Positions 9,246-18,700 of a DNA stretch of 64,000 nucleotides are shown in pieces. The stretch is taken from positions 169,565 through 233,564 of the forward strand of contig NZ_JAVFJJ010000001.1 in assembly GCF_030908245.1 (NCBI RefSeq), read 5' to 3'. Below the pieces are notes generated by a model, which was not told the DNA's origin, did not search any database, and was given only the letters and a program-made list of their open reading frames with translations. The stretch's first letter is position 1. The number at the start of each line of letters is the position of its first letter. The translations under genes and the position numbers were made by a program. The DNA comes from Sinomonas sp. ASV322. Its GTDB lineage: Bacteria; Actinomycetota; Actinomycetes; Actinomycetales; Micrococcaceae.

Positions 9246-11354
9246 GTGACCCCGAGCTCTGAATACACCGCCCGACACCTGTCGGTCCTCGAAGGTCTTG
9301 AGGCCGTGCGCAAGCGACCGGGCATGTACATCGGTTCAACGGATTCCCGCGGGCTCATGCACTGCCTGTGGGAGATCATCGACAACTCCGTCGACGAGGC
9401 CCTCGCGGGCTTCGGGCATGACATCAAGGTCATCCTGCACCCGGACGGATCCGTCGAGGTCCACGACGACGGTCGCGGCATCCCCGTCGACGTCGAGCCC
9501 AAGACGGGCCTCACGGGCGTCGAGGTCGTGTTCACGAAGCTCCACGCGGGCGGGAAGTTCGGCGGCGGCTCGTACACGGCCTCGGGCGGCCTCCACGGCG
9601 TCGGCGCGTCCGTCGTCAACGCACTCTCGGCGCGCCTCGACGTCCAAGTGGACCGCGGCGGCAAGACCTACCAGATGTCGTTCCGTCGCGGAGAGCCCGG
9701 CCGCTTCGCGGACACCGGGTCACGTCTCAATCCAGAAGCCCCGTTCGAGCCGTTCGTCGAGGATTCGGTGCTCGACGTCGTCGCGAAGGCCAAGCGGGGC
9801 GTGACCGGCACGCGCATCCGCTACTGGGCGGATCGCCAGATCTTCACCTCCGACGCACGGTTCTCCTACGACGATCTCGTGGGGCGCGCGCGCCAGACGT
9901 CGTTCCTCGTGCCTGGCCTCAAGATCACGGTGCGCGACGAGCGGCGGCTGGCTGGGACGCCGGGGGAATCGGGCCCGCACGAGGAAGTCTTCCATCACGA
10001 CGGCGGGATCTCGGAGTTCGTGGACTTCCTCGCGATCGACGCCCCGGTCACCGACACGTGGCGGTTCCACGGCTCGGGGACGTTCAAGGAGACGGTGCCG
10101 GTGCTCGACGACCAGGGGCACAGCCGGATCGCCGAGGTCGAGCGCGACTGCGACGTCGACCTCGCCGTCCGCTGGGGGGTCGGCTACGACACGGCGGTCC
10201 GGACCTTCGTCAACATCATCGCGACGCCCAAGGGCGGAACCCATCAGGCCGGATTCGAGGCTTCGCTCCTCAAGGTGTTCCGCAAGGCGGTGGAGACCAA
10301 TGCGCGCAAGCTCAAGGCCGGAAGCGACAAGATCGAAAAGGACGACGTTCTCGCGGGCATGACGGCCGTGCTCACGGTCCGCCTCGCCGAGCCCCAGTTC
10401 GAGGGCCAGACGAAGGAGATCCTGGGAACCCCGGCGGTCCGGCAGATCGTCTCGCGCGTCATCGAGAAGGAACTCGCGGCGAAGCTCAACTCGACTGCAC
10501 GGGCGGACCGGAACCAGAGTTCCGTTCTGCTCGAGAAGGTGGTCAACGAGATGAAGTCGCGCGTGACAGCGCGGCTCCACAAGGAGACCCAGCGCCGCAA
10601 GACGGCGCTCGAGACCTCGACCCTCCCGGCGAAGCTCATCGACTGCCGGACCGACGACGTCACGCGGTCCGAGCTGTTCATCGTCGAGGGCGATTCGGCC
10701 CTCGGGACAGCACGCCATGCGCGCTCGTCCGAATTCCAGGCGCTTCTGCCCATCCGGGGCAAGATCCTCAACGTCCAGAAGGCCTCGGTCGGCGACATGC
10801 TCTCCAACGCCGAATGCGCGGCCCTCATCCAGGTGGTCGGGGCGGGCTCCGGCCGCAGCTTCGACATCGACGCGGCGCGGTACGGTCGCGTGATTCTCAT
10901 GACGGATGCCGACGTCGACGGCGCCCACATCCGCACCCTCCTGCTGACGCTGTTCTTCCGCTACATGCGGCCCATGATCGAGGCGGGGCGCGTCTACGCG
11001 GCCGTCCCGCCGCTCCACCGCGTCGAGGTCGTCAACCCGGGCAGCAAGGCCAATGAGCTCGTCTACACGTACTCGGACGCCCAGCTCCACGCGCTCCTCA
11101 AGCGCCTCGCGTCCGAGGGCCGGAAGCACAAGGAGCCACCGCAGCGCTACAAGGGCCTTGGCGAGATGGACGCGGACCAGCTCGCCGAGACGACCATGGA
11201 CCCGCGCCATCGGAGCCTGCGGCGCGTGACGATCGAGAGCGCGCAGCGCGCGGAGGAGGTCTTCGAGCTGCTCATGGGGTCCGATGTGGCCCCGCGCAAG
11301 GACTTCATCGTCTCGGGCAGCGCGAACCTCGACCGGGACCGGATCGACGCGTAG
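9246..11354 (+). CDS. parE: Type IIA topoisomerase subunit B (ParE/GyrB-like)
   Basis: ATPase/TOPRIM subunit of a DNA topoisomerase IV or second gyrase. The 702-aa product begins with a GHKL ATPase (RKRPGMYIGS, EIIDNSVDEA, DDGRGIPVD, GGLHGVGASVVNAL). A transducer domain follows, then TOPRIM with VEGDSALG (Glu about 480) and MTDADVDGAHIRTLL (about 550), and the C-terminal RYKGLGEMDADQL motif. GTG 9246 follows AAGGAG. The A subunit is encoded on the opposite strand at 23.3-25.8 kb, not in the same operon. From sequence alone ParE and a GyrB paralogue are hard to separate; the absence of a gyrA neighbour favours ParE. Confidence 0.92.
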   Translation: MTPSSEYTARHLSVLEGLEAVRKRPGMYIGSTDSRGLMHCLWEIIDNSVDEALAGFGHDIKVILHPDGSVEVHDDGRGIPVDVEPKTGLTGVEVVFTKLHAGGKFGGGSYTASGGLHGVGASVVNALSARLDVQVDRGGKTYQMSFRRGEPGRFADTGSRLNPEAPFEPFVEDSVLDVVAKAKRGVTGTRIRYWADRQIFTSDARFSYDDLVGRARQTSFLVPGLKITVRDERRLAGTPGESGPHEEVFHHDGGISEFVDFLAIDAPVTDTWRFHGSGTFKETVPVLDDQGHSRIAEVERDCDVDLAVRWGVGYDTAVRTFVNIIATPKGGTHQAGFEASLLKVFRKAVETNARKLKAGSDKIEKDDVLAGMTAVLTVRLAEPQFEGQTKEILGTPAVRQIVSRVIEKELAAKLNSTARADRNQSSVLLEKVVNEMKSRVTARLHKETQRRKTALETSTLPAKLIDCRTDDVTRSELFIVEGDSALGTARHARSSEFQALLPIRGKILNVQKASVGDMLSNAECAALIQVVGAGSGRSFDIDAARYGRVILMTDADVDGAHIRTLLLTLFFRYMRPMIEAGRVYAAVPPLHRVEVVNPGSKANELVYTYSDAQLHALLKRLASEGRKHKEPPQRYKGLGEMDADQLAETTMDPRHRSLRRVTIESAQRAEEVFELLMGSDVAPRKDFIVSGSANLDRDRIDA

Positions 11355-11368
11355 GGCCGGGGCCGTGC

Positions 11369-12352
11369 CTAGCTCGTGAGCCCCGGGACGAGAAGAAGCA
11401 CTGTGGGGACGGCGAGAAGAAGCGCAGAAGCCGCGAGCACGGCCGTCCTCGCGGCCCCGCCGAGCGGCGGCCGCGGGCTCAGGAGACGGCCGACCCTCGA
11501 CGCGAGGGACGCTTCGCCTTCGTCCGGCATCCCGCTCTCGGAGCGGGCGTCGGCCACAGTCGTTGTGACGGCGGCGGCCCCGCCTTCCGATGCCCCTTCG
11601 CTGCGGCCGAGCGCGACGAGTGCGATGGCGCGGACGAGGACACCGTCGGGCGTAGTCCGGCGTGCGACGTCGTCCGCGAGCATCTCGACGAGCGAGGACA
11701 CAGCCTGCCGGGAGAGGCGAGAGGTCGGGAGCCACGGAAGTGCCTGGCGCCACGCCTCGAACGCCCAGAGGAGCAGGTGGTGGCGTTGCGTCAGGTGGGC
11801 CCGTTCGTGGTCGACGACGGCGGCGAGCTCATCCGGCGTGAGGACCTCCATGAGCCCGTCGGAGAGGACCGTGACGGACCGCGAGCCCCCGGGAAGACAG
11901 TATGCGACCGGAGCCGGATGGCTGATGACGAGCGTGCGTTCCATGGCTCCCGACGGCGAGCTGAGCACTTCGAGGAGCTCTCGGTGCCGCCGGCGCTGGG
12001 TCGTGATGCGCGCATACGTGAGCCCGAGCGTGAACACGAGGTGTGTTCCGAGCAGCGCCGCAGCGCACAGGGCGAAGAAGTGCCAGAAGGGCAGTTCCGC
12101 CGACGAGCGATTGCCCAAGATGATCTCGGCGGCTCGCCGCACCGCGTGGATGAGGTTGTCCCCGAGCGGTTCGAGGCCGTAGACGAGCATCGCGCCGATC
12201 ATCGAGAGCCCGCCCGCGAGCGCGATCGACTGCCACAGGACCATCGCCGTAAAAGGTGACCGCGATGTCCAACGCGCGCGGGAGAGGGCCACTGGCACCG
12301 GCCATGCGAGCAGGACTGCCAGCAGTGCGAGGAGGTACGCGGTCAGGAGCAC
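11369..12352 (-). CDS. M56 family (BlaR1-like) membrane metallopeptidase
   Basis: A 327-aa protein with N-terminal membrane helices (about 1-20, 35-60, 90-115), a cytoplasmic zinc protease domain with HERAH in VVDHERAHLTQRHH, and a C-terminal hydrophobic segment. There is no penicillin-binding sensor domain, unlike true BlaR1. The expected role is to cleave the partner BlaI repressor when a signal is sensed. It follows blaI by 27 nt in one operon. The signal is unknown; the adjacent bd oxidase operon suggests a respiratory or redox cue. Confidence 0.85.
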   Translation of the reverse strand: MLLTAYLLALLAVLLAWPVPVALSRARWTSRSPFTAMVLWQSIALAGGLSMIGAMLVYGLEPLGDNLIHAVRRAAEIILGNRSSAELPFWHFFALCAAALLGTHLVFTLGLTYARITTQRRRHRELLEVLSSPSGAMERTLVISHPAPVAYCLPGGSRSVTVLSDGLMEVLTPDELAAVVDHERAHLTQRHHLLLWAFEAWRQALPWLPTSRLSRQAVSSLVEMLADDVARRTTPDGVLVRAIALVALGRSEGASEGGAAAVTTTVADARSESGMPDEGEASLASRVGRLLSPRPPLGGAARTAVLAASALLLAVPTVLLLVPGLTS

Positions 12353-12379
12353 GGCCGGTCCGGAAGGACTGAGCTCGGG

Positions 12380-12751
12380 TCAGCCGCGCGACAGAAGCCT
12401 GCGCAGAGTCGCGGCCTCGGCCTCGCTCACGCTGCCGATGAAGCGGGCGAGGACGGCCTCGCGGTCGGGCGCCGTGCCGAGGGCTTCGTGCATGAGCCGG
12501 GCCGTGTGGTCTTCGCGCGTCGAGACGGCGCGGTAGCGATGCGGACGCGTTCCGCGCTCGCGCTCCACGAGGCCCTTCTTCTCGAGCCGGGAGAGGACGG
12601 TCAGGACCGTCGTGACCGCGAGATCCTTCGCCTCGTGATCCTGCCCCTCGCTCTGGGCCAGGCGGTCCCGCAGCTCATTTGCGGTGGAGGCCTCCGATGT
12701 GGACCACAGCTGGTCCATCACTGAACGCTCGAGCTCCCCGAGGCTTGCCAT
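12380..12751 (-). CDS. BlaI/MecI/CopY family repressor
   Basis: A 123-aa winged-helix repressor. The N-terminal DNA-binding domain covers about 1-80, with LAVTTVLTVLSRLEKKGLVE and the wing RGTRPHRYRAV. A short dimerisation tail ends LLSRG. BlaI proteins bind TAC-N-GTA dyads as dimers and are inactivated by a partner M56 protease, which is encoded directly downstream. Three 17-bp TTCTAC-N5-GTAGAA dyads lie between this gene and cydA. They are the likely binding sites, implying autoregulation and control of cydA-cydB-cydDC. Confidence 0.9.
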   Translation of the reverse strand: MASLGELERSVMDQLWSTSEASTANELRDRLAQSEGQDHEAKDLAVTTVLTVLSRLEKKGLVERERGTRPHRYRAVSTREDHTARLMHEALGTAPDREAVLARFIGSVSEAEAATLRRLLSRG

Positions 12752-12826
12752 CGTTCTGTCCTCCCCTGATGATCGTCCCGGGTCCGGGTGCCAGCCGACA
12801 GGATGGATCCGAAACCCTGACCCTCA

Positions 12827-12843
12827 TTCTACGTGAGGTAGAA
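12827..12843. promoter_or_regulatory. BlaI-type operator in front of blaI
   Basis: TTCTACGTGAGGTAGAA is a dyad of 6-bp arms around 5 nt, 76 nt before the blaI start. On the minus strand it overlaps TAGAAT, a plausible -10. It shares both arms with the two sites next to cydA. Confidence 0.7.
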
Positions 12844-12953
12844 GAAGGGCGCAGCACAAGCCTAGCGTGTTCGCTGTCGGCGGCACGCGTGGCGCGACAG
12901 TGCCGGTGCGCCGGCGCGGAAGTGCTGTGGGGGTGCGGGGCCCGACCGAAGTG

Positions 12954-12970
12954 TTCTACACTCTGTAGAA
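12954..12970. promoter_or_regulatory. BlaI-type operator 1 upstream of cydA
   Basis: TTCTACACTCTGTAGAA has 7-bp perfect arms (TTCTACA / TGTAGAA). It lies 53 nt before the cydA ATG and matches the site in front of blaI. Confidence 0.75.
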
Positions 12971-12977
12971 GAATCAT

Positions 12978-12994
12978 TTCTACGGAACGTAGAA
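12978..12994. promoter_or_regulatory. BlaI-type operator 2 upstream of cydA
   Basis: TTCTACGGAACGTAGAA has 7-bp perfect arms (TTCTACG / CGTAGAA), centred 24 bp from operator 1 and 29 nt before the cydA ATG. The spacing of just over two helical turns would let two repressor dimers sit on about the same face. Confidence 0.75.
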
Positions 12995-13022
12995 GATTCT
13001 CGAGCCGTCGACAGGAGCGCAG

Positions 13023-14609
13023 ATGGACGCCTTGGAAATCGCCCGCTGGCAGTTCGGCATCACGACTGTCTACCACTTCATGATGGTTCCGCTGACCATC
13101 GGACTCGGCCTCGTCGTCGCCGTCATGCAGACGGCCTGGAAACGCACCGGCAAGGCCGAATACCTCAGGATGACCAAGTTCTGGGGCAAGCTCTTCCTCA
13201 TCAACTTCATCATGGGCGTCGCGACGGGCATCGTGCAGGAGTTCCAGTTCGGCATGGCGTGGAGCGAGTACAGCCGCTTCGTCGGTGATGTCTTCGGGGC
13301 GCCGCTCGCCATGGAGGCGCTCCTCGCGTTCTTCGTCGAGTCGACGTTCCTCGGGCTCTGGATCTTCGGATGGAAGCTCCTGCGCCCGGGCCTCCACCTC
13401 GCCGCCCTGTGGTGTGCCGTCATCGGCTCGGCCGTCTCGGCGTATTTCATCATCGTCGCGAACAGCTGGATGCAGCATCCGGTGGGCGTGACCGTCGTCA
13501 ACGGCCGGCCGGTCATGACCGACCCCTGGGCCGTCTTCACGAACAACACGGCACTTGTCGCCGTGCCCCACACGCTCCTCGGCGCCCTCGGCGTCGCGGG
13601 AGCGTTCCTCCTCGGCATCTCGTGGTACCACCTGTGGCAGCGCCGGCGCGACGGCATCGACACGGCGGGCGCCGACGGGCGCGTGATCCCCGGGGAGGAC
13701 CTCGAGCTCCCGGGCCGCGACCGGACCGACCACCGCGTGTGGCTGCGCAGCCTGCGCATCGGTGCCGTCGTCGCCATGATCTCCTTTGCCGGCACGGCGA
13801 TCACGGGTGACATTCAAGGCAAGCTCATGTTCGAGCAGCAGCCCATGAAGATGGCCGCGGCCGAGGCCGCGTGCCACGACGGGACGAGCTTCTCCGTCCT
13901 GTCCGTTGGCGACGTCGGCTCGAAGGACTGCTCGAACGTGGCCGCGGTCATCGAGATCCCGGGCCTCCTCTCCTTCCTCGCAAAGGGCGACTTCTCGACC
14001 GACGTCAAGGGCGTCAACAGCCTCCAGAGCCAGTACAGGCACGCCTACGGCACGAACCTTCCGAACAATCCCATCTACGGCGACCGGGCCGGCCAGCCGA
14101 TCCAGTACGTACCCGTCATGGAGGTCACCTATTGGGGCTTCCGGATGATGATCGGCTTCGGCGGGCTCGCAGCCCTTGCTGCCGCCGTCGCGCTCTATCT
14201 CACGCGCAAGGGCACGGTGCCGCAGTCGCGGTGGCTCATGCGGCTCGCCGTCGTCGGCATCCTCGCGCCTTTCGGCGCGAACGCTGCGGGCTGGATCTTC
14301 ACCGAGATGGGCCGCCAGCCGTTCGTCGTCGCGCCGAATCCCGCCATGGCCGGGAGCGTGGATCAGGTGTTCATGTTCACCGCGGCCGCCGTCTCGCCGG
14401 GCGTGAGCGCAGGAGAGATTCTCACCTCTCTCATCGTCCTCACACTCATCTACGCGGCCCTCATGGTCGTCGAGGTCCGGCTTCTGTGGCGCTACACGCG
14501 CGGCGGCGTCGCCTCCGCGATGCCCGAGCTCACGGCCCCGCACAGTGGCAAAGGGGACGGGCCGGGAGACGGCAAGCAGTCCGACGACGTCCTGGCCTTC
14601 GCCTACTAG
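13023..14609 (+). CDS. cydA: Cytochrome bd oxidase subunit I
   Basis: Quinol-oxidising, haem-bearing subunit of cytochrome bd, a high-affinity terminal oxidase in the plasma membrane. The 528-aa protein has about nine hydrophobic helices. Candidate haem ligands are His18 (TTVYHFMMVP), His183 (VAVPHTLLGALG) and a Met at 375/376 (WGFRMMIGFGG). The quinol-site GRQPF motif is present in FTEMGRQPFVVAPN. The periplasmic loop is of moderate length. ATG 13023 follows AGGAG. It is first in the cydA-cydB-cydDC operon, and two BlaI-like operators lie in its promoter region. Confidence 0.96.
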   Translation: MDALEIARWQFGITTVYHFMMVPLTIGLGLVVAVMQTAWKRTGKAEYLRMTKFWGKLFLINFIMGVATGIVQEFQFGMAWSEYSRFVGDVFGAPLAMEALLAFFVESTFLGLWIFGWKLLRPGLHLAALWCAVIGSAVSAYFIIVANSWMQHPVGVTVVNGRPVMTDPWAVFTNNTALVAVPHTLLGALGVAGAFLLGISWYHLWQRRRDGIDTAGADGRVIPGEDLELPGRDRTDHRVWLRSLRIGAVVAMISFAGTAITGDIQGKLMFEQQPMKMAAAEAACHDGTSFSVLSVGDVGSKDCSNVAAVIEIPGLLSFLAKGDFSTDVKGVNSLQSQYRHAYGTNLPNNPIYGDRAGQPIQYVPVMEVTYWGFRMMIGFGGLAALAAAVALYLTRKGTVPQSRWLMRLAVVGILAPFGANAAGWIFTEMGRQPFVVAPNPAMAGSVDQVFMFTAAAVSPGVSAGEILTSLIVLTLIYAALMVVEVRLLWRYTRGGVASAMPELTAPHSGKGDGPGDGKQSDDVLAFAY

Positions 14610-14618
14610 GAGCGCACC

Positions 14619-15704
14619 ATGTCTTCAGAAGTTCTGCCCACCGTCTGGTTCTCCGCGGTCGCCGTCCTCTGGATCGGCTACCTCTTCCTCGAAGGCTTCG
14701 ACCTCGGGGTCGGTATGCTCATGAAGCTCTTCGCCCGCAGCGATGCCGAGCGGCGCGTGCTGCTCAACACGATCGGCCCCGTGTGGGACGGCAACGAGGT
14801 GTGGCTCCTCACCGCGGGCGGCGCCACCTTCGCAGCGTTCCCGCGCTGGTACGCGTCGCTGTTCTCTGGCCTGTACCTGCCGCTCACCCTGGCCCTCGTC
14901 GCGCTCATCTTCCGCGCTGTCGCGTTCGAATACCGCGGCAAGATCGTCTCGGAGCGGTGGACGCGCGCATGGGACTGGGCCATAGCGCTCGGCTCGGGAG
15001 TTGCGGCGTTCTGCGTCGGGGCCATGCTCGCCCTCACGACGACCGGCCTCCCCCTCAACGCGAACGGCGACCGGGTGGGAGGGCCGTTCGCGTGGCTCAA
15101 CGGGTACGCCGTGCTCGGCGGCGTGGCCGTCGTCGCCTTTGCGCTCGTCCACGCGCTCGCCTTCCTCGCGCTCAAGACCGACGGTGAGATCCGTTCGAGG
15201 GCCCACCGCTCGTTCCGCCGTTGGATGCCCCTCGGGCTCCTTCCGCTCGTCGCGTGGGTCGCCGTCGTCCAGCTCGCCGACGGCAAGTGGTGGAGCTGGG
15301 TCCTCACGGGCCTCGCGGCCGTCGCGGCATTGGCATCGTGGATGCTCGCGAACAGGGGATCGGAAGGCCGCGCGTTTCTGCTCCTCGCGGGCTTCCTCGC
15401 GACCGGCGCGGCAGCGATCTTCAGCGCCGTGTTTCCCGTCGTGCTTCCCTCGACCCTCGACGCGGCGCACAGCCTCACGGTCACGAACGCGTCGTCGTCC
15501 GCGACGACGCTCGGGCTCATGACGGTCGTCGCGCTCATCGGCCTCCCGCTCGTCCTCGCGTATCAGAGCTGGACCTACTGGGTGTTCCGCAAGCGGATCA
15601 CGGTGGGCAGCATCCCGAGCGCACACAACGTCGTGCCCGCGTTTGTCGCCCGGATCGTGACGGGCCGCAGCCCCGCGGATGGCTCGCCCGCGGCAGGAGC
15701 CTGA
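14619..15704 (+). CDS. cydB: Cytochrome bd oxidase subunit II
   Basis: Second structural subunit of cytochrome bd. The 361-aa protein has about eight membrane helices and the family signatures WIGYLFLEGFDLGVGML near the N-terminus and GPVWDGNEVWLLTAGGATFA soon after. It starts 9 nt after the cydA stop with AGGAG upstream. The transporter gene follows 4 nt after its stop, so the three genes are one transcript. Confidence 0.96.
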   Translation: MSSEVLPTVWFSAVAVLWIGYLFLEGFDLGVGMLMKLFARSDAERRVLLNTIGPVWDGNEVWLLTAGGATFAAFPRWYASLFSGLYLPLTLALVALIFRAVAFEYRGKIVSERWTRAWDWAIALGSGVAAFCVGAMLALTTTGLPLNANGDRVGGPFAWLNGYAVLGGVAVVAFALVHALAFLALKTDGEIRSRAHRSFRRWMPLGLLPLVAWVAVVQLADGKWWSWVLTGLAAVAALASWMLANRGSEGRAFLLLAGFLATGAAAIFSAVFPVVLPSTLDAAHSLTVTNASSSATTLGLMTVVALIGLPLVLAYQSWTYWVFRKRITVGSIPSAHNVVPAFVARIVTGRSPADGSPAAGA

Positions 15705-15708
15705 GCCC

Positions 15709-18700
15709 ATGCGCCCCAGCGTCCCGCCCGGCCGCACGACCAAGGCCGCGCTCGCCGTCCTCGGCGTCCTCGCGGTCGCCAAGGCCGCTGGCCTCGTGCT
15801 CGTCGCGCAGGGCCTCGCGACCGGCCTCTCCGACGCGTTCGCCGGCGCGCCCGACGGGCCGGGCGCGTGGCGCGGGGCGGCGCTCATGGCGGCTGCCGGC
15901 GTCGTCGTGCGCGCGGTGGCGGAGTGGGGCTCGCTCCAGGCGGGGCGCTGGGCCGCAGTGGGCGTGCGCGAAGAGCTCCGAGCACGGCTCGTGGGCGGGG
16001 CCCTCGAGCACGGCGGCCGCGCCGCGCCGGACGGGCCGGCGGGGGCAGAGGACGACGGCGCTGCCCGCGTCGCGTCGTCGGCTGCCGCGACCGCCGTGCT
16101 TGCCGTGCGCGGCCTCGACGCCCTCGACGCGTACTACACGGCGTACCTCCCGGCCCTTGTGCAATGCGCCGCGATTCCGCTGCTCGTCGGCGCGCGCGTC
16201 CTGGGAGCCGACTGGGTGAGTGCGCTCATCATCGCGCTCACTCTGCCGCTCGTCCCCGTCTTCATGATCCTCATCGGCAAGCACACCGAGAATCGCGTCG
16301 CGGCGGCGCAGCACGCCCTCGCCCGCCTCGGCACACACCTCGTCGAGCTCGCCCAGGGGCTCCCCGTCCTCGTCGGCCTCGGAAGGGCCGGCGAGCAGCG
16401 CAGGGCGCTCCGTTCCATCTCGGAGGAGTTCTCGGCCCGAACGATGGCGACGCTGAGGGTCGCGTTCATGTCCTCACTCGCGCTCGAACTTCTCTCGACC
16501 ATCTCGGTCGCGGTCGTCGCGGTCTTCATCGGGGTTCGGCTCGTCAACGGCGAGCTCCCGCTTGAGACCGGCATCCTGGCCCTCGTCCTCGCCCCCGAGT
16601 GCTTCCAGCCAGTGCGCGACCTTGGAACCGCGCACCATGCGAGCCAGGACGGAATCGAGGCCCTTCGGCGGGCCGAGGACGCGATCGCCCGTCCGCACGG
16701 CACCCCGCTCGCGCGAGCCGCCGGCATCGCGTCTGATCAACCTGGCCTTTCGGCGCCGACCGCCCTGCGCGCCGAAGGCCTCCGCGTCCGGTATGACGGC
16801 CGCGACGACGCGGTGCTCGACGGCATCTCCTTCACGGCCCCCGCGGGGGAGATCACGCTGCTCGCGGGGCCGAGCGGGGCCGGCAAGACGACGCTCCTGC
16901 ACGTCGTCGCCGGACTCGTCTGTGACGGCGCCGCGGCGAGCGTCCGCGGCGCGCTCGCGGGGGCAGAGCCCGAGCGCATCGCCTACGTTCCGCAGCATCC
17001 GCAGTTCACCGAGCCGAGCGTCGGCGCCGAGCTCGCCCTCGCCGCAGAGGGGATCCCCGGGGATCAGGCTGAAGCCGCCGTCGCCCACGTGCTCGATGCC
17101 GTCCTGTGCACGGGACTCGCCTCGGCCGCCCCCGCGGAGCTGAGCCCCGGGCAGCAGCGGCGCATCGCCGTCGCCCGCGGCCTCCTCCGCGTCCGCGCGG
17201 GCGCGACCCTCGTGCTCCTCGACGAGCCCACCGCCCATCTCGACGCGCGATCGGCCAGCGCCGTCGAGGCCGCTATCGCGGCTCTCCGCGGAAGCGCGAC
17301 CGTGCTGCTCATCGCCCACGATCCCGCGACGGCGGCGCTCGCCACCACTCGCGTCGAGCTCGCGGCCGCGCCACGCGAGGTCGCGGAGCCCGCGACTCCA
17401 CCCGTCGCGGGCCGCTTCGAGGTGGACTCGTTCGCGCCGGATGAGAGTGCCGCGCGCGCGGGGTCAATACCGTGCGACGACGGGGCGGCGGCGCCCGGAG
17501 CGACCCTCCGCGCGCTGTGGAGCCTCACCCGCCCTGACCTGGCCCGGTATCTCCTCGCCGCCTTCGCAGGGCTCGGGTCCGCGTCGGCGGCCGCGGCGCT
17601 CGCGGGCCTCTCCGGCTGGCTCATTGTGCGCGCCGCCGAACATCCGCCGATCCTGTACCTTCTCGCGGCGATCGTCGGCGTGCGGTTCTTCGGGATCGCG
17701 CGCGCGGTGCTCCGCTACGCCGAGCGGCTCGCGACCCACGCCGCCGTCTTCGCGACCCTCACGGCACTGCGCGACAGGCTCTGGCGCTCGCTCGCGTCCC
17801 GTGGCCTGAGCGCGCGTCGGCTCCTCGTCCCGGGCGCCGCGCTGGAAAGCCTTATCGGGGACGCCGAGTCCGTCCGGGACGAGCTTCCGCGCGTCGTCCA
17901 GCCCGTCGCGACAGCTGTCCTCGTTGGCGTGGCTTCGCTTGTCGCGATTGGCTGGCTCCTGCCGGGGCAGGTTCCCCCGCTGGCGTGCGCCGAACTGGCG
18001 GCACTCGTGGTTGCACCGATCGCAACCCTCTGGGCGGACCGCCGTGCCGCACGCGACATCCAGGCCGGGCGAGCGCGCCTGCTCGAAAGGATCGGGCAGG
18101 TGCTCTCGGCGGCCAACGACATCAAGGCCAACGGGCTCGCGCCGCGAGTCCTCGCGTCCATCACGGCGGACGATCGCCGACTGGCCGCATTCGAGCGCCG
18201 CGGAATCGCCGCGGAGGGGCTCGGCAAGTCCCTCGTCGTCTTGGCCATGGGGTTCGCCGCCGTCGCAACGCTCGCGCCGGGCAGCGCGCCCGCGCCGGTC
18301 CTGGCCGCCGTCGTCATGCTGCAGCTCGCGCTCGCCGAGCCGTTCGCGGCGGCGAGCACCGCGGCCCAGCGGGTTCCCGCACTCCGTTCAGCCCTGCGTG
18401 GCCTAGTGCAGGCCTCGCGCGAGGGCGACGCGCGGGCCGTGCAGCCTTCCGCGGGGCCGCACCCCGAAATGCCCCGGCCCTCTGAGGGGTTGGCGATCGA
18501 GGGCTTGGCGGCGGGATGGCCAGGGGGCCATGACGTCTTCGGTGGCCTCGACGCCGTCGTTGACCCGGGGGAGTGGCTCATCGTGGCAGGACCATCGGGA
18601 AGCGGCAAGACCACGCTTCTCGCGGTGCTCCTCGGCTTCCTTGCGCCGCGCGCCGGGGCCGTCCGCGTCGGCGGCCGCGTCGCATGGTGCCCCCAGGAGT

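Noticed and set aside
12827-12994. Beta-lactam resistance locus because of BlaI and BlaR1-like genes
   Set aside because: The M56 protein has no penicillin-binding domain and no beta-lactamase or PBP is nearby. The operators point to the oxidase genes.
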